Assembly: GCA_002319925.1 (NCBI GenBank)
Contig: DCFP01000006.1
Location: 1 to 5,702 of the forward strand
Origin: Holophagaceae bacterium UBA1801
Lineage (GTDB): Bacteria > Acidobacteriota > Holophagae > Holophagales > Holophagaceae
Length of the DNA: 5,702 nucleotides
Direction: 5' to 3'
The notes under the pieces are model-generated. The model did not search any database. It was given only the letters and a program-made list of their open reading frames with translations, and was not told the origin of the DNA. A program made the translations under genes and the position numbers. Shown here in pieces: positions 1-5,588 of this stretch; the stretch's first letter is position 1, and every line of letters starts with the position of its first letter.

Positions 1-32
1 CCGGGCAACCACGCGATCTTGTACTGGCTCAT
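1..32 (-). CDS. Partial 5' end of an isocitrate/isopropylmalate dehydrogenase-like gene
   Basis: Only the first ten codons and two further bases are inside the window; the gene runs leftward off the edge. Read on the minus strand from the ATG at 32-30, it gives MSQYKIAWLP followed by a GG that begins a glycine codon. The pattern YKIAxLPGDGIG is the N-terminal strand and cofactor-loop opening of the NAD(P)-dependent beta-decarboxylating dehydrogenases (isocitrate, 3-isopropylmalate, homoisocitrate and tartrate dehydrogenases), and the visible residues fit it up to the first G. The start is well supported: a strong Shine-Dalgarno, AAAGGAG (44-38), lies five bases before the ATG, and a good promoter lies upstream at 110-82. 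The substrate cannot be told from ten residues. Divergence from a LysR-type regulator suggests that this gene is its target. The family call rests on a short motif and could be wrong; that a gene starts here is more certain. Confidence 0.55.
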   Translation of the reverse strand, partial: MSQYKIAWLP

Positions 33-37
33 AGCGG

Positions 38-44
38 CTCCTTT
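38..44 (-). promoter_or_regulatory. Ribosome binding site of the divergent dehydrogenase-like gene
   Basis: AAAGGAG on the minus strand, five bases before the ATG at 32-30. This is a near-ideal match and spacing, and it is the main support for the leftward gene start at the window edge. Confidence 0.7.
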
Positions 45-81
45 GCGCTGGAGAACTCTGGAAATGTAGGGTCTGAGCGCG

Positions 82-110
82 TTTATCCCGAAGGATACCG
101 CTGCGGTCAA
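82..110 (-). promoter_or_regulatory. Sigma-70-type promoter for the leftward dehydrogenase-like gene
   Basis: On the minus strand, TTGACC (110-105, five of six matches to TTGACA) is followed after exactly 17 bases by GATAAA (87-82, four of six matches to TATAAT). Transcription would start near position 75 and give a leader of about 43 bases that contains the AAAGGAG ribosome binding site. The spacing, the leader and the LysR-type dyad upstream are mutually consistent. No transcript data were available. Confidence 0.5.
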
Positions 111-119
111 TACAGAAAA

Positions 120-147
120 TTTTCATTGTGTTCATGATGTTTATGAA
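120..147 (+). promoter_or_regulatory. Weak candidate lysR promoter giving a nearly leaderless mRNA
   Basis: TTTTCA (120-125, four of six) and TATGAA (142-147, four of six) are separated by 16 bases. Transcription would start near 154, about seven bases before the lysR ATG. Such a short leader would explain why no Shine-Dalgarno sequence precedes lysR. The dyad at 130-148 covers the spacer and the -10. Both hexamers are imperfect, so this is a candidate only. Confidence 0.25.
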
Positions 148-148
148 C
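130..148. promoter_or_regulatory. Candidate LysR-type operator in the divergent promoter region
   Basis: A perfect interrupted dyad, GTTCAT-N7-ATGAAC. Its centre (139) lies about 64 bp upstream of the predicted leftward transcription start near 75, which is where LysR-type regulators usually place their recognition site. It ends 12 bp before the lysR start codon and covers the best candidate lysR -10 element, so binding there could also repress lysR. It is not the textbook symmetric T-N11-A box, because the corresponding symmetric positions are C and G. A 10-bp palindrome, GAAAATTTTC (115-124), lies between it and the leftward -35 and could be a bend or a secondary contact. Operator function is inferred from symmetry and position. 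Confidence 0.45.
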
Positions 149-160
149 TAATTTCATTTC

Positions 161-1078
161 ATGGATAGCCAACTGGATCTCAACCAACTGCGGACCTTTT
201 TCACTTTGGTCAAGGCAGGGAGCTTCTCAGAGACTGCCCGGCGGCTGCACCGGACCCAGTCCGCCGTGAGCCATGCCATTCGCAAACTGGAAGAACTGGC
301 AGGGGTAGTACTCATTGATCGCCGAGTGCGGGAATTGCGGCTCACGGATGAGGGCAGGCGGCTGTACCAAGCCTGCGAATCCGTTTTCGCGACCCTCGAT
401 AGCGTTTGCGAGGACTTCCAGCGGGGCAGGTCCCTTTCCCTCGGCCGTATCCGGCTGGGTTCGACCATCGAACTGGGCTGCCATGTACTCATGAAGCAGA
501 TGGGAGCTTTCCTCGAGAAAAACCCCGGGATCGAGATAGATTTCGTGCTGAGCCCGGATCTGATCGAACCGCTGCTCCGGGACGATATCGATATCGCCAT
601 CGACTGCGTGGAGCATTTCCGGCCCGAATTGCAGAAGATCCCCCTCTTCAAGGAAATCTACGCGGTGGCTTGTGCGCCATCCTTCCAGAAAGCCTACGAC
701 ATCAAAATCCCGGCTGATCTGTCCCGCTGCCCCGTGCTGTCGCAGGAGAAGGCAGGCAACTGGTGGCACCGGTTCATGCTAACCCTCCCGGAGGACAAGC
801 GGCCCGAACTTCACCGCATCATCGCCGTGAACCATATCCGGGGCATGGTCCATGCCGCCGTGCATGGGTTAGGCGTCGTGTTAGCGCCACAGTACAGCGT
901 CCAAGGCGAGATCGACCGGGGCGAGCTCATCCAGTTGTTCCCATCCATCCGCACCACCGAGGACCGTTTCTACCGTTTCTTCCTCTATCAGAAGGCCAAC
1001 AAGGCCGGGCTTGAGAAGCACCGCAGGCTAAGCGATTACCTGCAAGCCATCAAGATGTCCGAGCTGGATCCACGCTGA
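161..1078 (+). CDS. LysR-family transcriptional regulator
   Basis: A DNA-binding regulator of 305 residues, the normal LysR length. Residues 6-65 form the winged helix-turn-helix: LNQLRTFFTLVKAGSFSETA is the classic opening, RTQSAVSHAIRKLEEL (31-46) spans the recognition helix, and LTDEGRRLY (61-69) follows the wing. A linker helix (about 66-92) leads to the two-lobed effector-binding domain (about 95-295), with RIRLG at 96-100, IDIAID at 143-148 and VHGLGVVLAPQYSV at 234-247, the last corresponding to the family's GxGxxxLP region. The start at 161 gives the canonical N-terminus, although no Shine-Dalgarno is visible upstream. It is divergent from a dehydrogenase-like gene across 128 bp that contain a fitting dyad, so that gene is the likely target. 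The effector may be a metabolite of the same pathway, but this cannot be read from the sequence. The gene ends exactly against the convergent recN stop. Confidence 0.93.
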   Translation: MDSQLDLNQLRTFFTLVKAGSFSETARRLHRTQSAVSHAIRKLEELAGVVLIDRRVRELRLTDEGRRLYQACESVFATLDSVCEDFQRGRSLSLGRIRLGSTIELGCHVLMKQMGAFLEKNPGIEIDFVLSPDLIEPLLRDDIDIAIDCVEHFRPELQKIPLFKEIYAVACAPSFQKAYDIKIPADLSRCPVLSQEKAGNWWHRFMLTLPEDKRPELHRIIAVNHIRGMVHAAVHGLGVVLAPQYSVQGEIDRGELIQLFPSIRTTEDRFYRFFLYQKANKAGLEKHRRLSDYLQAIKMSELDPR

Positions 1079-1085
1079 TCAGCGT
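1072..1085. terminator. 14-bp palindrome across the two convergent stop codons
   Basis: ACGCTGATCAGCGT is a perfect palindrome, and its central TGATCA supplies the TGA stop of lysR (1076-1078) and, on the other strand, the TGA stop of recN (1081-1079). As RNA it could form a five-pair stem with a GATC loop. Only three U residues follow on the plus strand and none on the minus strand, so it would be a weak terminator at best. No better terminator was seen at this convergent junction. Confidence 0.25.
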
Positions 1086-2785
1086 TTGGTCATGCCCGCC
1101 AGCAGGCTTTGAGCGTGAACCTTCGCCTCGGGGCGATCCGGGTGGCCCGACAGCAACCGCGCCAGCTCCCGGACGCGAGTCTCCCCGCTCAGCCATTCCA
1201 TGGCGCTCCGTGTGCGGCCATCCAACGTAGCCTTGCTCAAGCGGCCATGATGATCGGCTTGGGCCGCCACTTGTGCGAGGTGAGTCACCGCCAGCACTTG
1301 ATGTCGTTGCCCAAGCTCCCGAATGGCCGCACCCACAGCGATAGCTGTTTCTCCTCCGATGCCGGCGTCCACCTCGTCCAGCACGAGGGTCAGGCTGGAT
1401 CGATGCTCTTCCTTGCTGATCATCTGGTCACGAGCGCTTCCCATGAGAGCAAGCATCAAGCGGCTCAGCTCGCCCCCTGATGCGATCTTCGCCAGCGGCC
1501 TGAACCCTTCGCCCGCATTGGGCTCGATCCAGAACGCCAGAGACGAGAACCCGGCGGGCGAGACGCGCACAGGCCGCCCATGCTGCAGGACCGGGGAAGT
1601 GGGGTCCACGGACAGGTTGAGTCTGGATTGCAGGAGGGCGCCTGCCATGCCCAGCTTCCCTAATCGATCGTGGACAGCCTTCTCCAGGTCCGGAATGAGG
1701 TTCTCCCTCTGGTGATGCAACTTCTCAGCCTTGGAACGATAGGTTTCGACTGCAGCGTTCAATTGGACTTCCAGTTCGGCGAGAGCCAGGTCGTTCCCCA
1801 ACAGATCGTGCTGCTCCTTCTTGAGCTCAAGCAGTTTTCCCGGTAAATCATCGGGCTCGCACCGGTGTCTGCGTGCCAGCTTCTCGTACAGAGCAAGCCT
1901 TGCTTCCAAGATCTCGATGCGGTCCACGCCTTCCCGCGACCAGCGGATCGCTTGATCCTGGGTGGAGGCCATTAAATCTTCGAGTTCCAGGAGCAGGGAT
2001 CGAAGACGGTCTACATCATTTTGTGCGTCTGGCCAGTAGGTTGCGGCGCGGGCCAGAGCCCGGTGGGCGCTCTCGACCGGTGATTGGACGTTTCTCAACC
2101 CCTCCGCGGACTCGCGGAAGGCTTGTTCCAGCAGAGCGGCGTGCCGGAGGGGTTCCCTCTCCATGCGGAGTTTTCCCCACTCGCCAGGTTTGGGTGAGAG
2201 GCGTTCCAACTCGGCGAGGTGCTCCGCGAGCCACTCGAGACGGATTTCGCGCTCGCTTTCGGACTTCCTCCGGCTCTTGAGACGGGCTTCAGCTCCGTGT
2301 ACAGCTTCGGCTTCCGCGGTCAGGTCTGCCCGGATGCCGAGTGTTTCATCGAGGAGTGCGAGATGACGGTCTTCGGAAAGCAGGGACTGGTGATCATGCT
2401 GGCTCGTGAGCCGCATCCAGATCCGGCCAGCGTCCTTGAGATCCCCCATGGAACAGGAGGCACTGTTGATCCATCCGCGGGACCTGTTGCTGGAGGTTAC
2501 TTCCCTGCGGAGGATCACGGGCTGCTCGTCCGGCAGTCCTCGCTCGGCCAGGAAAGCCCGCCAGTGCTCGAACTCACCCTCGATGACCGCCTCCACGACG
2601 GCCCGATCAGTCCCCGAGCGAACCAGTTCGCTATCGCCCCGAACTCCCACCAGCAGCGAAAGAGCATCCACCAGCAGTGATTTCCCCGCTCCAGTCTCCC
2701 CGGTGAGCACGGTGAACCCCTCTTCGAATTCGAGAGAAAGGTCTTCCACCAGGGCTAGGTTCTGGATTCGGAGGGATGTCAGCAT
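1079..2785 (-). CDS. recN: DNA repair protein RecN
   Basis: An SMC-like ATPase of 568 residues, typical of RecN, which binds DNA ends in the cytoplasm and helps RecA-dependent repair of double-strand breaks. The N-terminus LTSLRIQNLALVEDL is the usual RecN opening. The ATPase head is split: Walker A GETGAGKS is at 29-36, and a Q-loop-like QHDHQSLL follows in the N-terminal third. A long charged coiled-coil region occupies roughly residues 155-385. The C-terminal head carries the ABC signature ASGGELSR (435-442), Walker B LTLVLDEVDAG (465-475, with D470 and E471) and the H-loop histidine H502 in VLAVTHLAQVA. All catalytic motifs are intact. No Shine-Dalgarno precedes the ATG, but this start gives the conserved N-terminus and a later start would damage the first strand. 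The upstream 455 bp contain a dyad that could be an operator. No E. coli-type LexA box (CTG-N10-CAG) was seen next to the start. Confidence 0.96.
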   Translation of the reverse strand: MLTSLRIQNLALVEDLSLEFEEGFTVLTGETGAGKSLLVDALSLLVGVRGDSELVRSGTDRAVVEAVIEGEFEHWRAFLAERGLPDEQPVILRREVTSSNRSRGWINSASCSMGDLKDAGRIWMRLTSQHDHQSLLSEDRHLALLDETLGIRADLTAEAEAVHGAEARLKSRRKSESEREIRLEWLAEHLAELERLSPKPGEWGKLRMEREPLRHAALLEQAFRESAEGLRNVQSPVESAHRALARAATYWPDAQNDVDRLRSLLLELEDLMASTQDQAIRWSREGVDRIEILEARLALYEKLARRHRCEPDDLPGKLLELKKEQHDLLGNDLALAELEVQLNAAVETYRSKAEKLHHQRENLIPDLEKAVHDRLGKLGMAGALLQSRLNLSVDPTSPVLQHGRPVRVSPAGFSSLAFWIEPNAGEGFRPLAKIASGGELSRLMLALMGSARDQMISKEEHRSSLTLVLDEVDAGIGGETAIAVGAAIRELGQRHQVLAVTHLAQVAAQADHHGRLSKATLDGRTRSAMEWLSGETRVRELARLLSGHPDRPEAKVHAQSLLAGMTKR

Positions 2786-2795
2786 GCGGGTATCA

Positions 2796-2808
2796 GACTA
2801 GTGTAGTC
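2796..2808. promoter_or_regulatory. Short dyad just upstream of recN, overlapping a possible -10
   Basis: A perfect inverted repeat, GACTA-GTG-TAGTC on the plus strand, ending ten bases before the recN start codon. Read on the recN strand it contains TACACT (2805-2800), a four-of-six match to TATAAT that would give a leader of only about eight bases. No good -35 is present at the proper distance. It may be an operator over the recN promoter, or chance: five-base arms are not rare. Confidence 0.25.
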
Positions 2809-2889
2809 CGCCGGGAAAACGTGCACGATTCCCATCCCTCCATTTGGGATACACGCACTAGGGAACCAAGAGTCACGGAGGTGCTATCA

Positions 2890-3195
2890 GTGGATGACAG
2901 ACCCGCAGCGGTACTACATCAGCAGCCACCGGAAAAGTCTTGCTCTGATGGAAGCATAACTCATCCATTCACAGAGAATGAATACGCGTGGTTCAGATCG
3001 GGTGCCGCAGTTCCAACTGTCATTCGAGAGGGCATTACCCGTTGCGCCATAAGGGTGACCGCATACGGGCCCGGGGATTGGGGAAATATCTGTTTTCCCT
3101 TGGTATTTTCAGATTTGCCGTGGAATGGTGATTGCCTCGGTCGCGTGATTTTGGATACTGGATATTCATTAATTCTTATGTCAGGGTTGTTCTAA
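2890..3195 (+). CDS. Doubtful small ORF with a good ribosome binding site
   Basis: A GTG start at 2890 lies eight bases after GGAGG (2877-2881) and opens a frame of 101 codons ending in TAA at 3193-3195. The product resembles no family I recognise, has scattered cysteines and shows no clear coding bias at third positions. An alternative start from the same ribosome binding site is ATG at 2894 in another frame, giving a 21-residue peptide beginning MTDPQRYYISSHRK and ending at 2957-2959; its amino-acid make-up looks more protein-like than that of the longer frame. It could be a leader peptide or the remnant of a lost gene. The favourable ribosome binding site is the only reason to list this, and it may be non-coding. 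Confidence 0.15.
   Translation: MDDRPAAVLHQQPPEKSCSDGSITHPFTENEYAWFRSGAAVPTVIREGITRCAIRVTAYGPGDWGNICFPLVFSDLPWNGDCLGRVILDTGYSLILMSGLF
3151..3179 (+). promoter_or_regulatory. Weak candidate promoter of the binding-protein gene
   Basis: TTGGAT (3151-3156) and TCTTAT (3174-3179) are 17 bases apart, in the AT-rich last part of the intergenic region. They would give a leader of about 55 bases. The -35 matches consensus at only three positions and the -10 at four. TCTAAT (3191-3196) is a better -10 but has no good -35. A promoter in this zone is likely; its exact position is not. Confidence 0.2.
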
Positions 3196-3231
3196 TCGTA
3201 GTTGTATTCGTCCATTTAATGCGAATAACCC

Positions 3232-3236
3232 GGAGA
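3232..3236 (+). promoter_or_regulatory. Ribosome binding site of the binding-protein gene
   Basis: GGAGA lies four bases before the ATG at 3241. The spacing is slightly short, but it supports this start, which also gives the only sensible signal peptide. Confidence 0.6.
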
Positions 3237-3240
3237 CATC

Positions 3241-5556
3241 ATGATTCGTTGTTTGTGTGTCGGAACGTTTGCCGGTGCTCTGCTCGTGGGCCAGTCCACC
3301 TCCGCGCCAAACTCAACGCCTGCGGCGAAGGAGATTGAATTTACATTCAACAACGAGACGAAGCCCCGTAGGTTGGATCCAGCGCTCATGGGCAATGCAG
3401 CGGGGAGGCGCCTTTTCATGGCTTTGTTTGAGGGATTGATGGTACCTGACCCTAAGACAGGGATGCCTGAGCCTGGTCTCGCAGAATCCTGGACCGCCAG
3501 TCCAGATCTGAAAACCTATACCTACAGGCTACGCCACGCGAACTGGTCCAATGGGACTGCCATCAAGGCACAGGACGTCGTCGACTCCTGGTTGCGGACC
3601 TTAGCCCCTGAGACCAAGGCACGAGGCGCGGAAGACTTAATCAATATGGTGGCGGGTGCGAGTGATTTCCGTGAACGTAAGGGACTGCGAGAAAAGGTCG
3701 GCATCAAAGCTCTGGATGATCAAACCTTCGAAGTCACATTTGTCAAGGCCACGCCGAACGCCAATCTTCTGTTGATGGAGCCTTGTTTTGGTATTGTGCC
3801 GCTTACCGTGGTCAATAAATTCAACGACTATTGGACTACGCCGGGGCATTTTGTTGGAAACGGACCTTTTGTCTTGAAGGAGTGGGATTCAGAAAGCAAG
3901 GTTGTAGTCGTCAAGAATCCAAATTATTGGGATGCTGCGAACGTTAAGCTGGATCGCATCACGTTTTTATCGTGTGGTTTCGACGACGATGCCTACGACA
4001 AATACCGGACTTCGGAATTCGATTGGAATCCTTCCATAGACGAAGTGCGCTTCAACGAAATCAAGCAACGTAAGGATCACCAGAACACCATTGGCTCTGG
4101 CACCTACTTCTTCATACTCAATCTGGATAAAAAACCGTTGGGCGATGTTCGCGTCCGCAAAGCCCTCTCCATTGCCATCGATCGGCAAACCTTGTGTGAA
4201 AAATTGGCTGACGCAGGGCAGTTCCCCACAAGTGGCTTCGTGCCGCCCTTCCCTGGATACACCCCGCCATCATGCGTCGGCTACGACCCCGAGGCTGCGA
4301 AAAAGCTTCTTGCGGAAGCTGGCTATCCCAACGGGAAGGGTTTCCCGAAATTCACTATCACCTATAACACTTCCGCGGTGAATGAAGAGATTTCGGAATG
4401 GATCGCGATGCAATGGAAGGCCGTCCTCGGAATTGATGTAAAGCTCGACAACCTGGATTGGGAGGTCTACCTGAACCGGAGAAAGGAGCGTGATTTCGAT
4501 ATTTGCCGAGCCGGCTGTACGACCGGTAGGCCGGATCCGATCGAGATATTGGAACAGCTTAGGCATGGAAATGACAATAATTTCGCTCACTACTCCAATG
4601 CCAAGTTCGACGATTTGCTGGACAAGGCTGACTCCTTGCCGTTCGGAGAAGAACGGAACAAATTGCTGATGCAAGCTGAAGAACTCGCCATCACGCAGGA
4701 ACAAGCGCTCATTCCACTCTATTTCTACACCAAACAGGACATGATCAACCTCGACCGCTGGGGTGGATGGTACACCAATACAGTTGGTGTACATCCTTGG
4801 AAGTCGATTTGCTTGAAGCCCCAAGTTTCAGCGAAATGTTCGCCTGAAAACATCGAATTGGCAGAAGGATCGGTGGAAGGATCCTATTTGCGAAAAATGC
4901 CACATATTTATCAACTAGATCCAAGCATTGGGGAGAATGCCCCGTCCCTCTGCGCCCCGACCTCATCAGCTATGATATTGGATTATTTTGCAAACAAATA
5001 TCCCAAATTAAAAGAAGGTAAGTCAACTAAATTTGATATACTTCATGCTATAATGGAAGAAGAAAAAACTGGGAATGTTGGAGGGACTTCTGCATTTTCT
5101 GTTGAAGAAGGAATGAAGCGCTACGTGAAGAAAGCTGGGTATCGCCTCGAAGTGAATTGCATGGGGCTTATGTTAAAAAATAGGATGAGTTTCACTTACT
5201 CGCCTATCGATTTTGAAAAAATCAAACAAGCACTCAAGGATGAAGATTGCGCTGTCATGATTCAGATTGGGGGGTTTCATTATGCCCAACGATCCAATGA
5301 TTACATTAGAGATTATGGTCATATGATGACTTTAATGGGCTATGACCCGGAAGCATTGATTTTAGCTGACCCTGCTCGTATGTCATGCGAAGCGAGGTAT
5401 AAAATCTCCAAACTTACGCATCCGAGTGCTGCATTGATTGCCGATGATGGTAAATTTATGATATATCGTTCAGCAAAAGACTTTTTCCAGTTGCAGCGCG
5501 ATAAGTACTACCACGACGTCATTACGGCTGCCTTTATTTTCCATATTTCTCAATAA
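3241..5556 (+). CDS. Exported OppA-type peptide-binding protein fused to a C39-like cysteine peptidase domain
   Basis: A 771-residue two-domain protein. Residues 1-22 look like a Sec signal peptide with a short n-region (R3), a hydrophobic core (about 5-17) and likely cleavage after TSA at 20-22. There is no lipobox, so a free periplasmic protein is expected. Residues about 30-526 form an SBP_bac_5 (OppA/DppA-like) domain: RRLDPAL (43-49), GLAESW (79-84), VGNGPFVLKEW (205-215), KNPNYW (225-230), VRVRKALSIAIDR (303-315) and a terminal HPWKS. Such proteins usually stop near here (about 500-550 residues). This one continues through a linker (527-552) into a papain-fold domain (553-771) with C571 in LCAPTSSAM, H694 in YGHMMTLMGYD and D710 in LADPA, matching the Cys, His and Asp contexts of C39-like peptidases. 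No permease or ATPase gene adjoins it. The binding-domain assignment is firm. The peptidase-fold assignment is good, but activity and substrate are inferred. The DNA of the last domain is markedly AT-rich. Confidence 0.9.
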   Translation: MIRCLCVGTFAGALLVGQSTSAPNSTPAAKEIEFTFNNETKPRRLDPALMGNAAGRRLFMALFEGLMVPDPKTGMPEPGLAESWTASPDLKTYTYRLRHANWSNGTAIKAQDVVDSWLRTLAPETKARGAEDLINMVAGASDFRERKGLREKVGIKALDDQTFEVTFVKATPNANLLLMEPCFGIVPLTVVNKFNDYWTTPGHFVGNGPFVLKEWDSESKVVVVKNPNYWDAANVKLDRITFLSCGFDDDAYDKYRTSEFDWNPSIDEVRFNEIKQRKDHQNTIGSGTYFFILNLDKKPLGDVRVRKALSIAIDRQTLCEKLADAGQFPTSGFVPPFPGYTPPSCVGYDPEAAKKLLAEAGYPNGKGFPKFTITYNTSAVNEEISEWIAMQWKAVLGIDVKLDNLDWEVYLNRRKERDFDICRAGCTTGRPDPIEILEQLRHGNDNNFAHYSNAKFDDLLDKADSLPFGEERNKLLMQAEELAITQEQALIPLYFYTKQDMINLDRWGGWYTNTVGVHPWKSICLKPQVSAKCSPENIELAEGSVEGSYLRKMPHIYQLDPSIGENAPSLCAPTSSAMILDYFANKYPKLKEGKSTKFDILHAIMEEEKTGNVGGTSAFSVEEGMKRYVKKAGYRLEVNCMGLMLKNRMSFTYSPIDFEKIKQALKDEDCAVMIQIGGFHYAQRSNDYIRDYGHMMTLMGYDPEALILADPARMSCEARYKISKLTHPSAALIADDGKFMIYRSAKDFFQLQRDKYYHDVITAAFIFHISQ
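4770..4792. repeat. Nine-base-pair inverted repeat near the end of the binding domain
   Basis: GTACACCAA (4770-4778) and TTGGTGTAC (4784-4792) are perfect inverted arms around a five-base loop, TACAG. The hairpin lies inside the coding sequence, about 105 bp before the peptidase domain begins. It encodes the ordinary binding-protein residues around YTNTVGV. By a rough chance estimate, one such hairpin in a window of this size is uncommon but not surprising. Confidence 0.5.
4897..5553 (+). other. C39-like peptidase domain within the fusion, encoded by AT-rich DNA
   Basis: Codes for residues 553-771 of the fusion. It begins at a methionine codon followed by PHIYQLDP, the usual kind of strand that opens C39-like domains, with Q558 as the likely oxyanion residue. 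C571 starts the long helix CAPTSSAMILDYF, GGTSAFSVEEGMKRYVKKAGY (614 onward) resembles the family's middle segment, and H694 and D710 complete the triad. Hand counts of G+C in 60-base blocks give 14 at 4981-5040, 20 at 5161-5220 and 24 at 5401-5460, against 37 at 4261-4320 and 34 at 4501-4560 in the binding domain. The Q558-C571 gap (13 residues) is longer than the usual five to eight, because of a short insertion. Confidence 0.7.
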
Positions 5557-5588
5557 CAAATTTCTCAATTTAATTGATCTTTCTTCTG

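Larger units (their letters stand above)
2786..3240. other. 455-bp gene-poor region between recN and the binding-protein gene
   Basis: The upstream regions of recN (leftward) and of the binding-protein gene (rightward) share this stretch. No tRNA, rRNA, known riboswitch, CRISPR repeat or transposon end was recognised. The left half is of mixed composition, and the last ~130 bases become AT-rich, as expected of a promoter zone. A hairpin can be drawn at 3081-3099 (GGGAAA, a seven-base loop, TTTCCC), but it has no U-tract. A good Shine-Dalgarno-like GGAGG at 2877-2881 is followed by two possible small reading frames, described separately. Nothing else could be supported. Confidence 0.6.

Noticed and set aside
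154..769. Long minus-strand frames (165 and 180 codons) opposite lysR
   Set aside because: They lie opposite a gene with clear LysR motifs, their products look like antisense translations rich in Ser and Arg, and neither has a recognisable domain.
1109..2801. Several plus-strand frames of 67-153 codons opposite recN
   Set aside because: recN is intact with all its ATPase motifs. The opposing frames show no family resemblance and are expected in GC-rich coding DNA.
2786..2900. LexA box upstream of recN
   Set aside because: Neither CTG-N10-CAG nor GAAC-N4-GTTC was found close to the start codon.
3081..3099. Hairpin GGGAAA-N7-TTTCCC as a terminator
   Set aside because: It has no following T-tract, and no well-supported gene ends just upstream on either strand.
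2776..3195. A 139-codon plus-strand ORF starting at 2776
   Set aside because: This ATG lies within the recN start region with no ribosome binding site, and the product is not protein-like. Only the internal GTG at 2890 deserved a low-confidence listing.
3241..3306. Lipoprotein signal with C4 or C6 as the lipidated cysteine
   Set aside because: The cysteines come before or within the hydrophobic core and no lipobox precedes them. A signal peptidase I site after TSA fits better.
4270..4824. A 184-codon minus-strand frame opposite the binding protein
   Set aside because: It overlaps a continuous, motif-bearing binding domain and has no recognisable domain of its own.
4820..4900. The binding protein and peptidase as two separate genes joined by a frameshift or assembly error
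   Set aside because: The frame is open across the junction with a plausible linker, and no stop codon, duplicated sequence or broken motif is seen. An assembly chimera cannot be fully excluded without reads.
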